In this document: piece after piece, positions 34,362 to 45,700 of the stretch | Layout of the letters: each line of letters opens with the position of its first letter | Numbering within the stretch: the stretch's first letter is position 1 | Assembly: GCF_031755915.1 (NCBI RefSeq) | Contig: NC_083385.1 | Location: forward strand, 17,877,001 to 17,941,000 | DNA length: 64,000 bases | Direction of reading: 5' to 3' | Origin: Ziziphus jujuba | Lineage: Eukaryota; Streptophyta; Magnoliopsida; Rosales; Rhamnaceae | The notes under the pieces: model-generated | What the model saw: only the letters and a program-made list of their open reading frames with translations | Told to the model about the DNA's origin: nothing | The model's database searches: none | Translations under genes and position numbers: made by a program

Positions 34362-36212
34362 CTTTGATGAAGACCCTGAATATGATATGATATTTGGGAA
34401 GCAACTTTGAGAGGGAAATTAATGGAAGTTCGAGTTTCTGAAACCAAAAAACCTGAGTGAGGGCAAAGAGAGAGAGGCACTTATGGAGGCGGGTGGGTGG
34501 GGCAAAACTCGAGCTCATCCAAATTTGTTAAGCGGGAATGCTGTGATTCGAATGTGGACCAGCGTTTTGTTTTTCTTTTAATTTAAAATTTTCAGGTGAC
34601 AGTTTGGTCTTTTTCTTTTTTTTTTCTTCTTTTTTTTTACATTTAAAAAAAAAAGTAATAATTGGAGCAACGAGCAAGTGTGGATTTTTTATTTTTTTTT
34701 TCCTCCTCCTTTTTATCTTATTTATATATGAACGGGTTATGCATTGATACTAATTTTAAATTTGCTTATATTTAAAATCATTTCACTATTTCAATGAACG
34801 TTATTAGTAAATATATTTTCTTTCTGAAAGTGTTATTAATAAATCTATTATAAGATTCTTTTAGAATTTTATTAAATAATATAATGTAAATAATTCTTAA
34901 AATTCTTTTACACCTAAAATTTAATTGACAAAATAATATGATATGCTTCATTTTAGATAAAAGATCACCAATAAGGTTGGACGAAAATATATTTTTCAGA
35001 CAACTCATGAGGTTTGAAAAACCACAACTATGAACCAAAAAATATAATTTTTGACCAAGTTGAGTTATAAAAGTCTTTCTTTAATTTTTTTTTTTTTTTT
35101 AAGAAAAATCATTCCATTAAAAAATAATAACATATAAATAGTTGGGAGTAGGCATACAGGTGCTCCATCGAGGATTTAAAACCATCTGAAAACAAAGCAT
35201 AATGAGCAACCTCTCTTTGAGTTGAAAAGATTATTATAAAGACTAAAAGACACTAATAATTTCTTAATATCCTCTATTAAAGGTTAATAACAACTGCAGT
35301 TTCAGATTTTTTTTTTTTTTTGTTTTTTTTTAAACAATTCAACTGTGACCTAGTCTGCCATTTGGGATATGCTTATTATATTTATACCCTCAACAATGAT
35401 TGTTTAAATTACTTTTATGCCCTTTACTTAATTTTTTTCTGAAACAAAACAACGTTCTCTTTTATTTATATACAACCAAAATAATAATTAAATTATAAAT
35501 TAAGAATTATTATGATATTTATCTTATAAAATGAACATAGATCAATAATTAAATCTGATAAACATGGAGAAACATTCCACACAACAAAATAATATTATTT
35601 TTGAATAAAAAATAGATAAATAATAATCCTAACTAAAAAGATGGATAAAAATTTATTATTTCTTTCTTCTTCTTCTTCCTGTTTCCAACCGAAACTTCAG
35701 GATTTTTTTTTTTTTGCTCCTTTTTAATCACCAAATTTTTTAGAGAAACTGACCAAAACACAAAAAAAAATTAGAGGAAAAGAAAACTCCATTAGTGTTA
35801 TTTAAAAATTTATAAATACAAATGAGATAAATCAACAAAATTTAATTATTGAAAAAAAAAAGATAAAATCATTGGTTTTAATATAAAAATATAATTAATT
35901 TGAAAGATTTTGACTTATGTTATTTAAACTATGTCAGTTTTAAATTTTTTGGCCAAATGTTAATTTTAATTAGATAAGCCAAAAAAAAAAATTCATAAGA
36001 TTGTGATAACTATGTTTTTTTTTTTTTTTTGGTTGTTAATAAGCAAAATTTTAATTAGATAAACAACTAAAAAAATAATTTTTAAAAGGAAAAGATAAGA
36101 TGTAATAATTATTATAAAAATATTACTAGTTTTTCTTTAAAAAATAAAAAAATATAAAACGCAAAATTAAAACATAAAAAGGTTTTTTTGTTTTGGTAAA
36201 TAACATAAAACC

Positions 36213-36243
<31 letters not shown>

Positions 36244-36356
36244 GAACAATTTACCTAATTATAATCTACTCAAAATTCTTCCTTTTCTATGATTCTAACT
36301 TGTACTCTCGTGGGTACAAATATAGATACTCAACCACTAAAACTAATCCTCTTTGT

Positions 36357-36358
<2 letters not shown>

Positions 36359-36405
<47 letters not shown>
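36359..36405. repeat. (TA)n microsatellite
   Basis: About 47 bases of pure TA repeat. Confidence 0.95.
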
Positions 36406-36407
<2 letters not shown>

Positions 36408-36790
36408 TTTTCTCAAAAATCTACATATATAAATATATATACACATCTTAGCCAACAATATGATAACCGTTACCTGAAAATACAAAAAAAAAAAAAAAAA
36501 TACAAAAAAAAAAGTTTATATATATATATATATATAGATATGATGACAATCAAAACTCATACTTTCCCAAAAAACAAAAAATTGTCAAATTCCAAATCAC
36601 AGACTAACTGAAGCAACCAAAGAAAAAAAAAAAAAAAAGGAAAAAGATTATTTATTATGCAAGAATATAAAATAATAATAATATATATTTATTTAAAAAA
36701 AAAAAAAAGGAAAACCTATTTCCCTTTTTATATTTCTTCTTTCGCAAGCCGCAACCCCCAATTGCCAAATCCCATCCTCCTCCACAGCCA

Positions 36791-36991
36791 AAATGAACAC
36801 CTCCTTGGCAACAAAAAGCACCTCTATATTCCCAAGCATGGCGTATTGAGGCTCAATCACTGCCATACAAAGCGGTAGAGTGCAGATATGAAACGAAGCA
36901 GTTCATGGATGATTGCACAAGCAACTTTGTTTCAGCTAAGGTCAATGTGCTTCCATGCCATTCAACAGAGCTCAGGTTTGGCGTAGCAGCT
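36791..36991 (+). other. Open frame without ATG, possible gene relic
   Basis: A frame of about 65 codons is open between a TGA at about 36792 and a TAG at about 36991. It has balanced amino-acid composition (Cys-Arg-Tyr-Glu-Thr-Lys-Gln and Val-Leu-Pro-Cys-His stretches), unlike the homopolymer-like frames around it. No family is recognised. It could be an exon relic or chance. Confidence 0.2.
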
Positions 36992-37149
36992 GTTGTAAAA
37001 TAGCTGCCAATTGGTGGCCACTAAAACGTTCGCCATTGTTGGCGGGTTAAAGAGTTTTAAATATGGTTCCTTCGATAATAATTTTGGAATTTGAATTTCA
37101 AAAGAGTATTTGAAACATTTAGGCATTGCAATATTGGTGCTTGGTTCGA

Positions 37150-37578
37150 AAAAAGAGTATTAGGTTTTACAATCAATACAACTACACAAAAGCTTTAGCC
37201 TTTACATTTTTTGTTGGATTACTCCAATAAAAAAGTCACACATTCACTTTTGTTTTTTGAACAAAAGTCATGTGCCGTCACATGCTACATCTCCATAATT
37301 TAATAAAATACAATATTTACTATATACATATATATATTTTATCAAATGAAAATAGGTCACTAACTCTTTGGGGTTTATAAAGGGGCTTAACATGAGAGAA
37401 CAAGTTTTTGGTCTAATAGGCTGACTAAAGTATTATAACAAAAGTGAACTTACAAGGCCTTACTGCAAAGGTTAGTAAAACAAGAGTGTCCAGTCACATT
37501 ACTAGCTATATAGAGTATATAGATTTTATAAGTGAGTTATAAGATTATGACTAGTCCACACATATAAATTTACTAACA
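37150..37578 (-). repeat. Probable 3' LTR of the copia remnant
   Basis: It starts TGTTAGTAAATT on the - strand, directly after a purine-rich tract, and has a TATA-type box about 200 bases in. No second LTR copy exists in the window to confirm the other end, so the lower boundary is a guess. Confidence 0.45.
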
Positions 37579-37746
37579 TTCTTCCACTTGAAGTGCATAA
37601 TTATAACTTACCTACACTAAATCTCCCAAACATAAGATATTATTTCAACCAAGCACATTGCACACCGACAAGATATAACAATATACTTAATCTAGATAAT
37701 AAAAATTCAATCAGTAAATCTCTCATAATAAGATACCATAATACCT

Positions 37747-37795
37747 AAGTATATTGTATGTCGGTAATACCGAAGTATATTGTATGTCGGCCAAA
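37747..37795. repeat. 26-bp tandem repeat in the copia 3' non-coding region
   Basis: AAGTATATTGTATGTCGG occurs twice, at about 37747 and 37773. A further pair of GGTAGTAG-type motifs lies at about 37804 and 37905. Confidence 0.85.
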
Positions 37796-38149
37796 CCTAG
37801 TTTAGGTAGTAGAAATTTACCTTATCATGTATAATCTTTCAAACACATGATACCATTCATTTAAATACACAGTGTACTGATAAGATACAACCACATACTT
37901 AACTAGGTAGTAGGAATTCATGAAGATATATATGGTCAGCATATACATATATACACACACAAAGATCAATATCTAAAGGAGACCTAGAATATAAAGGAGT
38001 AATAATATATGTAAAATTTCTCATATATATCATAATGATCCACATGCATATATATATATATATATTGTTCAACAAGGCAATAATCACTAACATATATCAT
38101 ACAAGATGGACATTATTGCAAATTACTAACTCCCACTGACCAACTATAG

Positions 38150-39840
38150 TCTCAACTGCTCAACAATTCTATGTGGAATACATGTTTCTCAAATATGCTC
38201 TCAGACAAATCATTGGTCAATGGATCTGCCACCATATTATAAGTAGAAGCATGCTTAACAATAATAAGGCCTTGAACAATTTTCTTTTTAACTATATAAT
38301 ATTTTACATTGATTTAACTTCCCTTTTTAGAGCTTCTTAAATTATTAGAGAAAGATACAGCTGTAAAATTATCACAGAATATTATGGTAGGCCTTTCAAT
38401 TAAGTTAACCGCTCCTAAATCACACATAAAATTCCACAACCAAGTTGTAAGAAGTGTTACCACAAAACACACCACATATTTTGCTTCCATGGTTGAGGAT
38501 GATATAATTAATTCTTGCCAGCACTTCAAGACACAACTCTTTCTGCCATTATAAACACAACCCAATAGTGGACTTTTTATCATCCACACAACTATTATAA
38601 TCAGCATCACAATAGCCAATCACATCAAGAAACCGGGTGCGTTGATATATCAATTTATAATCCTTAGTATCTTGAAGATACTTGAACACTTTCTTGAATG
38701 CTTGTCAATGCAAAGGATCTAGATCACTTAAGTATCTGCCAAGCACACCAACAGTATATGCAATATCAAGTCGTGTGCAAACTTAAGCATACATTACACT
38801 GCCAACTACAAAAGAATGTTTAACATCTTTCGTCTTAATTGTCTTTCTATTATTCTTAGAACAATGTTTCTTATAGAGCTTTTCACCATGTGCCACTGGT
38901 ACATAATTAGGAGAACAAGTAAATATGCAATACTTTTTTAAAATTCTATCAATATAGGCTTTTCTAAGACAACTATAATACATAATTATCCCCATCTTGA
39001 AGTATTTCTATGCCCAAAACAAATGAGGCATCTTCGAAATCCTTCATACCAAAGTGGCTAGGTAACATTTATTTTATCACGATTAACAAGTTAGAATTAT
39101 TGGATCTCAATAGTATGTCATCAATGTAAAATACTAGAAAAATTAAATTACTCCCATTAATCTTGATATATACACACTGATCAACATTGTTCTTCTTAAA
39201 AACATTCTTAGTAATAATTTTATCAAACTTAAGATACCATTATCTTGAGACTTGCTTAAGTTCATAAATAGACTTCTTAAGCTTACAAACCAAATTCTCT
39301 ATTTGGAAGCTAATTGGTTGGACCATATATACATCTTTACATAAATCTCTATTTAAGAAAGTAGTTTTAACATTCATTTGAATCTCTATTTAAGAAAGTA
39401 GTTTTGACATTCATTTGACACAATTCCAAGTCATAGGAAGTTACAATTGTTATAATAATTCTAAAAAAATCCCTCGTAGAAACTAGGGAAAAAGTTTCTT
39501 TATAATCCATTCCTTTTTTATGGCTAAATTCTTTAGCAACTAGTCTAGCTTTGTAGCTTTCCACTTTATCAATGAAGTCTCGTTTGGTCTTAAAGAGCCA
39601 CTTGTATCCAATAGATTTGCTACTTTCCGACAACTTAACCAAATCCCATGCATAATTTGATGTCATGGATTTTATTTCACCTTCTGTTACATCTAATCAA
39701 AAGTTAGACTGTGAACTACCCATGGCTTTTTCATAGTGATTAGATCTGACTTATCACTTATATCAAACTCATGTTTTTACAAATACATCATATAGTCATC
39801 ACGTGGGAATGAGACTTATAGCGGATCGTTTTCAACATTC
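38150..39840 (-). pseudogene. Copia pol pseudogene: reverse transcriptase and RNase H
   Basis: Reading 39840 to 38150 on the - strand: RT N-terminus in the open piece 39367-39666 (Gly-Tyr-Lys-Trp-Leu-Phe-Lys-Thr-Lys, then Tyr-Lys-Ala-Arg-Leu-Val-Ala-Lys); RT C-terminal region at 38783-38995 ending Val-Val-Gly-Ser-Val-Met-Tyr-Ala; and RNase H at 38314-38619 (Ser-Thr-Met-Glu-Ala-Lys-Tyr-Val, then Phe-Cys-Asp-Asn). These motifs are diagnostic for plant copia elements. A 38-bp tandem duplication at 39343-39418 breaks the RT frame, and there are further stops. The region before 39666 is weakly recognisable. Confidence 0.8.
39343..39418. repeat. 38-bp tandem duplication inside the copia RT
   Basis: AATCTCTATTTAAGAAAGTA begins at 39343 and again at 39381, with one substitution between units. 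Since 38 is not a multiple of three, the duplication shifts the RT frame. Confidence 0.95.
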
Positions 39841-40051
39841 CCTTGAAACTGTGGATAGACATTTCACTTTGACACTAAGGGCAATATGTAGACTTGGAAA
39901 AGAATTGATGTCATAAAACTCTCCATTGCCTTCACATATCGTCAATAATCCAAAATATTGTCCATGATTTGAGATAAATACTTGCTTTTGTAAATATAAT
40001 TTATGAATTTGTTACTCTTAATTACTTTTTTAAAACTAATATTATAATATT

Positions 40052-40878
40052 TTGGTGTTTTCAAAAATGTACTGGTGTAATTGGTGGCACACACATCAGT
40101 GCACAGCTCCTGCTGAAAAGCAAGTTAGCTATAGAGGTAGAAAATCTATAGTGGCTCAAAAATGTTTCATGTGCATGCAATTTCAACACGATGTTTACTT
40201 TTGTTTATGCTGGTTGGGAGAGCACTGCAAATGATTCAAGAGTTTTTCTTAATGCAATTACAAGACCTAAGAATAAATTTTTATTACCTAAAGAAGGTAA
40301 ACATAGAAAAATTTATTGTATTATTTGATTTTTTTTTTTTGGGTATAATACATGATTTCATTTTTACTATCTTTTTAGGTGAATATTATGTTGTTGATTC
40401 TGAATTTCTATATTATGTTGGTGATTCTAAATTTCTATGTACCATGGGTTTTCTTCCTCCATTTTGAGGTGAAATGTATCATTTGCAAGAATATTATGGT
40501 AGAGGTCGCCAACCAAAAGGACCAAAAAAATTGTTTAATTATAGGCATTCTTCACTTAGAAATGTTATTGAACGTTGTTTTGGTGTGTTGAAACTATGAT
40601 TTCGAATTTTGAAAATGATGTCACCTTACAAACAAAGTAGACAACCTTTGATAGTTATAACTTGTTGTACACTACATAATTTCATTTGAAAGTGGGCACA
40701 AAATGATGTTATGTTTAGACAATGGGAAGAAGAAGAACAAGAGATTGAAGATGAAGAAGCTAGTACAAGTGAATCAAACAATAGTATAGATTTGTCAGAC
40801 AAAGCAGCAACAGCTATGGCAGCTTATCGAAATCAGCTTTCACAAGTAATGTGGCATGACTATGTTAGTAATGTGTAA
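40052..40878 (+). pseudogene. PIF/Harbinger transposase pseudogene (HARBI1-like nuclease)
   Basis: Fragments of a DDE nuclease: Gly-Thr-His-Ile near 40088, Ala-Pro-Ala-Glu-Lys-Gln-Val-Ser-Tyr-Arg-Gly-Arg-Lys at 40107-40144, Asn-Asp-Ser-Arg-Val-Phe near 40230, Tyr-His-Leu-Gln-Glu-Tyr-Tyr-Gly-Arg-Gly-Arg-Gln near 40475, and Leu-Arg-Asn-Val-Ile-Glu-Arg-Cys-Phe-Gly near 40557. An 82-base GT-AG intron (40297-40378) seems kept. The first catalytic Asp, in the usual Ile-Asp-Gly-Thr-His, is Gly here; the second Asp and the Glu remain. There are several frameshifts and stops, and the N-terminus is missing. It ends at the TAA at 40876-40878 after an acidic linker. A second Myb-like Harbinger protein was not seen. 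Confidence 0.8.
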
Positions 40879-41502
40879 AAACTAATAATTTATAGTTGGA
40901 GATATTATATTAGACTTATAAAATTTAATTTCCTAATTTGCAACATTTATTTTATTATATAATATCAATCAAGTTTAATAATTAATTGATAAAAAAATAA
41001 TTGACTGATAATGTGGCACACATGGAGTGGAGAGATATAGTTCTAGAAAGCCAATTATAAACCAATCAAAAATAAATACATACAATCAAAAAAATATATA
41101 GCTATATACATACATATATAAAAATACATATATTATAATGTCAATGAATCAATAATAATTGGAAAAAAAAAAGTTCAATGGGAAAAAAGAATGTTATATT
41201 ATATTTTAATATATATTTTATATATCATATAAAATATGTATATTTTATAGCTGTATATATTATATATAAGGTTTTTTGTATGAAAAAAAAAAAAACCCTT
41301 GTATGTACAAAAAAAGAAAAAATGAAAACTGTTTAAAAAAATTTTGAAAATTATTTAGCTAAACATGTTTTTTATTTTTTTATTTTGAAAATTATTTTCA
41401 AATACTACTGACCAAATATCCTTTATTTTCATAAAATAAATAAAAATAGCTTTCTATTTTTTATTTTAAAATAATATTTTGAAAACTAAAAATTAAAAAA
41501 AA

Positions 41503-41522
41503 AAAAAAGCCAAACATGCCCT
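41503..41522. repeat. Possible 3' terminus and TTA target site of the Harbinger element
   Basis: GCCAAACATGCCC followed by TTA at 41520-41522 resembles the end of PIF/Harbinger elements, which duplicate a TTA/TAA trinucleotide. No matching 5' terminus was found, so this is tentative. Confidence 0.35.
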
Positions 41523-41780
41523 TACTTTTCCAAAGACGTTAATTTTGTCCATATTCAGTGATTAAAAAGCTAAAAATTGTTGGATTTGTTTACACCACTC
41601 GAATTAAGCAAACTCAAATATTTATCATTTAACCTCCAAGCACTAAATATGAAATAACAATTTCACCCGCTCCTAAACCTCTATTAGCGTACTAGGATTT
41701 CTTCTGACTATTAATTTATTGTCATGATACAGTCTCAAAACAAGATAAAAGTCTATTTTACCTTTATGTGATTATATATA

Positions 41781-41787
<7 letters not shown>

Positions 41788-41816
<29 letters not shown>

Positions 41817-41822
41817 TGTATT
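41788..41822. repeat. (TATG)n microsatellite
   Basis: Eight or more TATG units follow a short TA tract. Confidence 0.95.
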
Positions 41823-43820
41823 ACCTTTATGCATAAAGATGACTATTAAAATATTATTTTTTATGCTTTACATTGTATAATAACACTAGGTGTGGCCACG
41901 TGCGATGTACGTGGTTTAATGTGAAATTTGAATATCTAATAGTTCATTTTTTGCTCGGAATAGTTGTAATTAAAATAATTTTATGATTGCTATGATATGA
42001 TAATTTAAAAAATATATATCTATTAATCATTTTTTCAATTTTATATTAATAGGAATGAGAAAATTTATTTGAATAGAATAATCATATAAAACATTTTATC
42101 AAGGATGACTTATTTGTAGAAAATAGGACATTCTTTCACAGAGCAAAAAGGTAAAAAAGATAATGAGTAGTAAAAACACAAAATATTTGCATCATAAATG
42201 AGGATGTCTTAGCATCATTGGTACTTTTGTAAGATAATTGCAAGATTTAATAGAAATATAATAGGTAATACATAAACTATTTTCTATTACATCTTGCAAT
42301 TTTGAAAATATCAATGTTATTGCTCCTATTGTAGGATAAATTGAAAACAAAGTATTTTGTAATAGTCTACAAAAAGTTACAGTTTTCTACCATCCTAATA
42401 TAAATGAAAAAAATGTCCCATGATGGCGAATTAAGTATTCTTTTTTGTCCTATCATACAGGAGAGGATTTTATAGTTTTTGTGATCTCTTCTCAGCGTCA
42501 TTTGGTTGTGAAAGGTCTACACTGCTTGTCATTTTTGCCTCACTTTCACGACCTCATTATCTTCGTTAACCTGATCAAATATTACTAATTATGATCTCCC
42601 TTATTTCCAAATATAACATATTCGAAAAGTTGTAAAATACATGCATTAATATATTAAACAAAAGTCTATGTAATTTTATAGTTTTAAAAAAGAAAATCTC
42701 TGTGTATTGAGTTATTTTTGTTAATTAGATATGGTACAAGAGTGAAACGAATGAAATAATTTCTTCCTAAAATGAGTTGCACCTATATATGTTGACCTGG
42801 TAACGTTTATGTTTTGTTAAAGAATGGTGTTAGATATAAATAGTATAACATTTTGAATCTTGAATTCCATATAATCCAACCTAATAGAACTTACTCGTAT
42901 AAATATTAATGAATATTCCATCACTGACAATTATAATTTATTTTAATTTTCGGATTGAAGAGAAGGAAACCAATTAATATTAATTACTCTAAACTAAAAA
43001 AAAAATAGTGAAGAGTTGTCAATAATATTAATATGAACTATGCTATTTACATTCTGATCATCTCTATCAACCAATAACAATGTACTAACAGAACAACTCA
43101 ACAAAATTAAAACCTTGTAAAAAAAATTTAAAACTTGAAAAAACATATCGAACAAAGTAACAAACATATATATAAGCTTACCAAACTTCCCAACTAACAA
43201 AAGCCAAGCCAAATTTATGTTGTAGAAGCAACAAAAACCTAAAAGAAACTATTTACAGAGAAACATGAGTAAAAGAACGTAATTACAAACAAAAAAAAGG
43301 GTAAAGAAAAACAATCACACTTGCCACTTAAAAAAAAAAAAATTCATAATGTTCTAATATCCAACAAAAATTTAAGTAAAAGCAATACAACAACATCTAG
43401 ACCACATGATAAATAAATTACAAAGCTAACAAGTCAATTTTCATGGATTCACAGTTCAAGTTTTTCTTTGTTATCATTTTTTTTTAAATCTTTGTTAGGG
43501 GTAGCCAAAACCAGTTTAACCATCTAATTAATACCCAAAAAAAAAAAAGGTAGAGAAAATACAAAGGCAAAAATTGTAGAAAAGATTGAAAAGTATAAAA
43601 TGATGATTTGATAAGTGAGGATAGGACTAATTAAGAAATGTAAGCAATTACACATTTCTACATAATCAAGTATATATATCTTGACTCGATTAATTTTTCA
43701 GAGAAAATGAAGTCAACAATTACAGAAACACATTTGTGCATTATAAGTATAAGAAAGGCTGTCCAAGTTGCATACATATGCAATTCAGTGAATCTTTTGA
43801 GAGAGAGAATGAAAGAGGGC

Positions 43821-44683
43821 AAGGTAGAGGTTAGAAATAAATAGGTGATTCTCAAGAACTATATGGAGGGCGGGTTTCTTAAGGAAGATTATATGCATGT
43901 GACCTCTGAAGGTACTTTAAGGTTAAGCTTCCACATGCTTACACTGACGTTCTTGTGAAGAACCTCTACTTGTCCTACAATCCCTTTCAGCGACTTATTA
44001 TGCAAAGCCAATAGATTGGTCAACCAAATTATACCCCTGCCTCTGTATGTTTCCCTATTTTTATTTTTATTTTCTTTCTTACATGTTCAAGCTATATATT
44101 ACCAATTATTAAATTTAAACAATAATATTGTGGTTATTTATTTTACATATATATACACACATATATATTTGGAGACAGAATAGTTTAATTTTGATAATAT
44201 TAATTAATATTGAAAACTACTTAATCATTGCACATATATGCACATGCAGCTGTTAAGTGGGTTCTAAGTGTCTAGAGTGTTGGATGCTGGACATCCAGAC
44301 TACAAAGATGGTGACTTATTTTGGGGAACAACAAGGTGGGAAGAATATAGCCTTATCGAGAGACTTGAAAACCTCATCAAGATCCACCATACTAATGTGC
44401 CTCTTTCTTACTTTGTTGGAATTCTTGAAATTCTTGGTACATGCTCAATTTCTTCCATTTCCATTCATTAATTATTAATTATTTAGTTTTCCAAATCAAT
44501 TAGCTATTAATATATAATATATATTATGGATTACTGGTATATATATAGGTATGCCCAGCTTGTCTGCTCATGTTGGATTCTCCAAGGAGTTTAATCTTAA
44601 GAAAGAAGAAAAGATGTTCATATTAGATGCATCTGGTGCAGTGGGTCAACTTGTTGGTCAATTCACTAAATTATCAGGCAGCT
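43821..44683 (+). pseudogene. Pseudogene of NADPH-dependent 2-alkenal (double-bond) reductase
   Basis: Three exon-like blocks match the N-terminal half of plant 2-alkenal reductases of the zinc-type medium-chain dehydrogenase superfamily: 43821-44044, 44250-44436 and 44549-44683. Landmarks are Val-Glu-Val-Arg-Asn-Lys at the start, Val-Leu-Asp-Ala-Gly-His-Pro, Gly-Asp-Leu-Phe-Trp-Gly, a Trp-Glu-Glu-Tyr-Ser-Leu-Ile stretch, and Ala-Ser-Gly-Ala-Val-Gly-Gln-Leu-Val-Gly-Gln at the start of the NADP-binding fold. Splice sites between blocks look intact. The start Met is replaced (AAG in its place), a stop follows within seven codons, exon 1 has a frameshift, exon 2 opens with a stop, and the gene ends after block 3 with the whole C-terminal half missing. 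The family detoxifies reactive enals in the cytosol. Confidence 0.8.
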
Positions 44684-45588
44684 AGTTTTTTGGTTACTTC
44701 AAGTCTTAAACTAATCATCTTTTCCAATTATATATATATATAAAAAAAAAAGTGATTATTTTACTAATTTCTTTATATGTATCTATATGAATCAGCTCCC
44801 GAGTAGAGCTTGATTTGTCGAAAGAAAAAGAGTAACAATTACAATCAAATGTCCTTTGACCCTCGGAAAATTGGAAGAGGCAGTTCTCAGGTTGGTTTAC
44901 AATTATGGTTCACGTAGTTTGTTAAATTGTTGGTTGACAAATAAAACAATTCACAACAAACACTAAAATCCATTTCCTTGTTCACTAAGACAATTTCACA
45001 AACACATACTCTTCAAACACAGAACCCATCACTTTTTTACTTTATTTTTCAGGTCATAGATTTCTGGCAGCACAAATTACTTTCTCTAGTAATTTTTAAC
45101 CATTTACAGTTCAATTGATAATTTATTCAGATAAAATGAAGTTCTACAGCAATAAAAAGAAAGCCTTGATTGATCATAATCATAAAACAGCCAAAAGCTA
45201 AATCAATAACAGTTAAAAAAGGAAAAAGGGATGAGAAATTAAAGAAGAAATAATAGTCATCGTCAAACAAAGGAAATAAGCCAGAAAATTTTCGGACCGA
45301 TAGAAGCTTTTGTTGGAAAATGATTCAAATCTCTTCGTCGGAGAAATTAGATGCCAAACCCATTTATATATATTGGCCAAGTCCTTGACGAATTCAAAGT
45401 CATAGATGCGGAAATGTCATTTATATGTCTGCCAATGGGGAGATGAGGGATGCCTTTGATGAGAATAGTAGTTTGAAGAAGACCTTTGAACAATGTTGTT
45501 TTTTTATTAAAAAAAACTTACACATCTCTTTATTTATTCTCGTGTTTCTTTGCACCCGTGACTTTTCCTATTGATTATTTTTACACAC

Positions 45589-45700
45589 AACAGTAGCAAT
45601 AGTTTCCAACAGCTACCAACAGTATCAACAGCTACTAACAGCTACCAACAACGATGACAAGCTCATGGCAACAGCAACCAACAGTGTCAACAGCTACCGT
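45589..45700. repeat. CAACAGCTAC minisatellite
   Basis: At least seven irregular units of 9-11 bases built on CAACAGCTAC or CAACAGTAT occur in the same orientation, with one 23-base interruption in the middle. It is CAA-rich, unlike the AT-rich surroundings. Confidence 0.85.

Larger units (their letters stand above)
34560..37150. other. AT-rich intergenic stretch
   Basis: It holds poly-T/poly-A runs and (TA)n tracts at 36210-36234 and 36359-36405. A GC-richer patch at about 36740-37050 carries an open frame without a start codon, described separately. No gene is supported. Confidence 0.5.
37150..39840 (-). mobile_element. Ty1/copia retrotransposon remnant
   Basis: The - strand reads the C-terminal half of a copia polyprotein (RT and RNase H), then about 550 bases of non-coding sequence with tandem repeats, a polypurine tract (37579-37589) and LTR-like sequence starting TGTTAGTA at 37578. 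A TATA-type box (TTTATAAA) lies at 37374-37381. Gag, protease, integrase and the 5' LTR are not visible, so the element is 5'-truncated. The LTR's far end is uncertain. Confidence 0.75.
40879..43820. other. AT-rich stretch with transposon end and microsatellite
   Basis: A possible Harbinger 3' terminus lies near 41503-41519 (described separately). It also holds the (TATG)n tract at 41788-41822, an inverted CACGT/ACGTG pair at 41897-41913, a perfect-loop hairpin at 42237-42300 and long A/T runs. No gene is supported. Confidence 0.5.

Noticed and set aside
41897..41913. CACGT...ACGTG inverted pair as a promoter element
   Set aside because: No gene nearby; probably a fragment of repeated DNA or chance.
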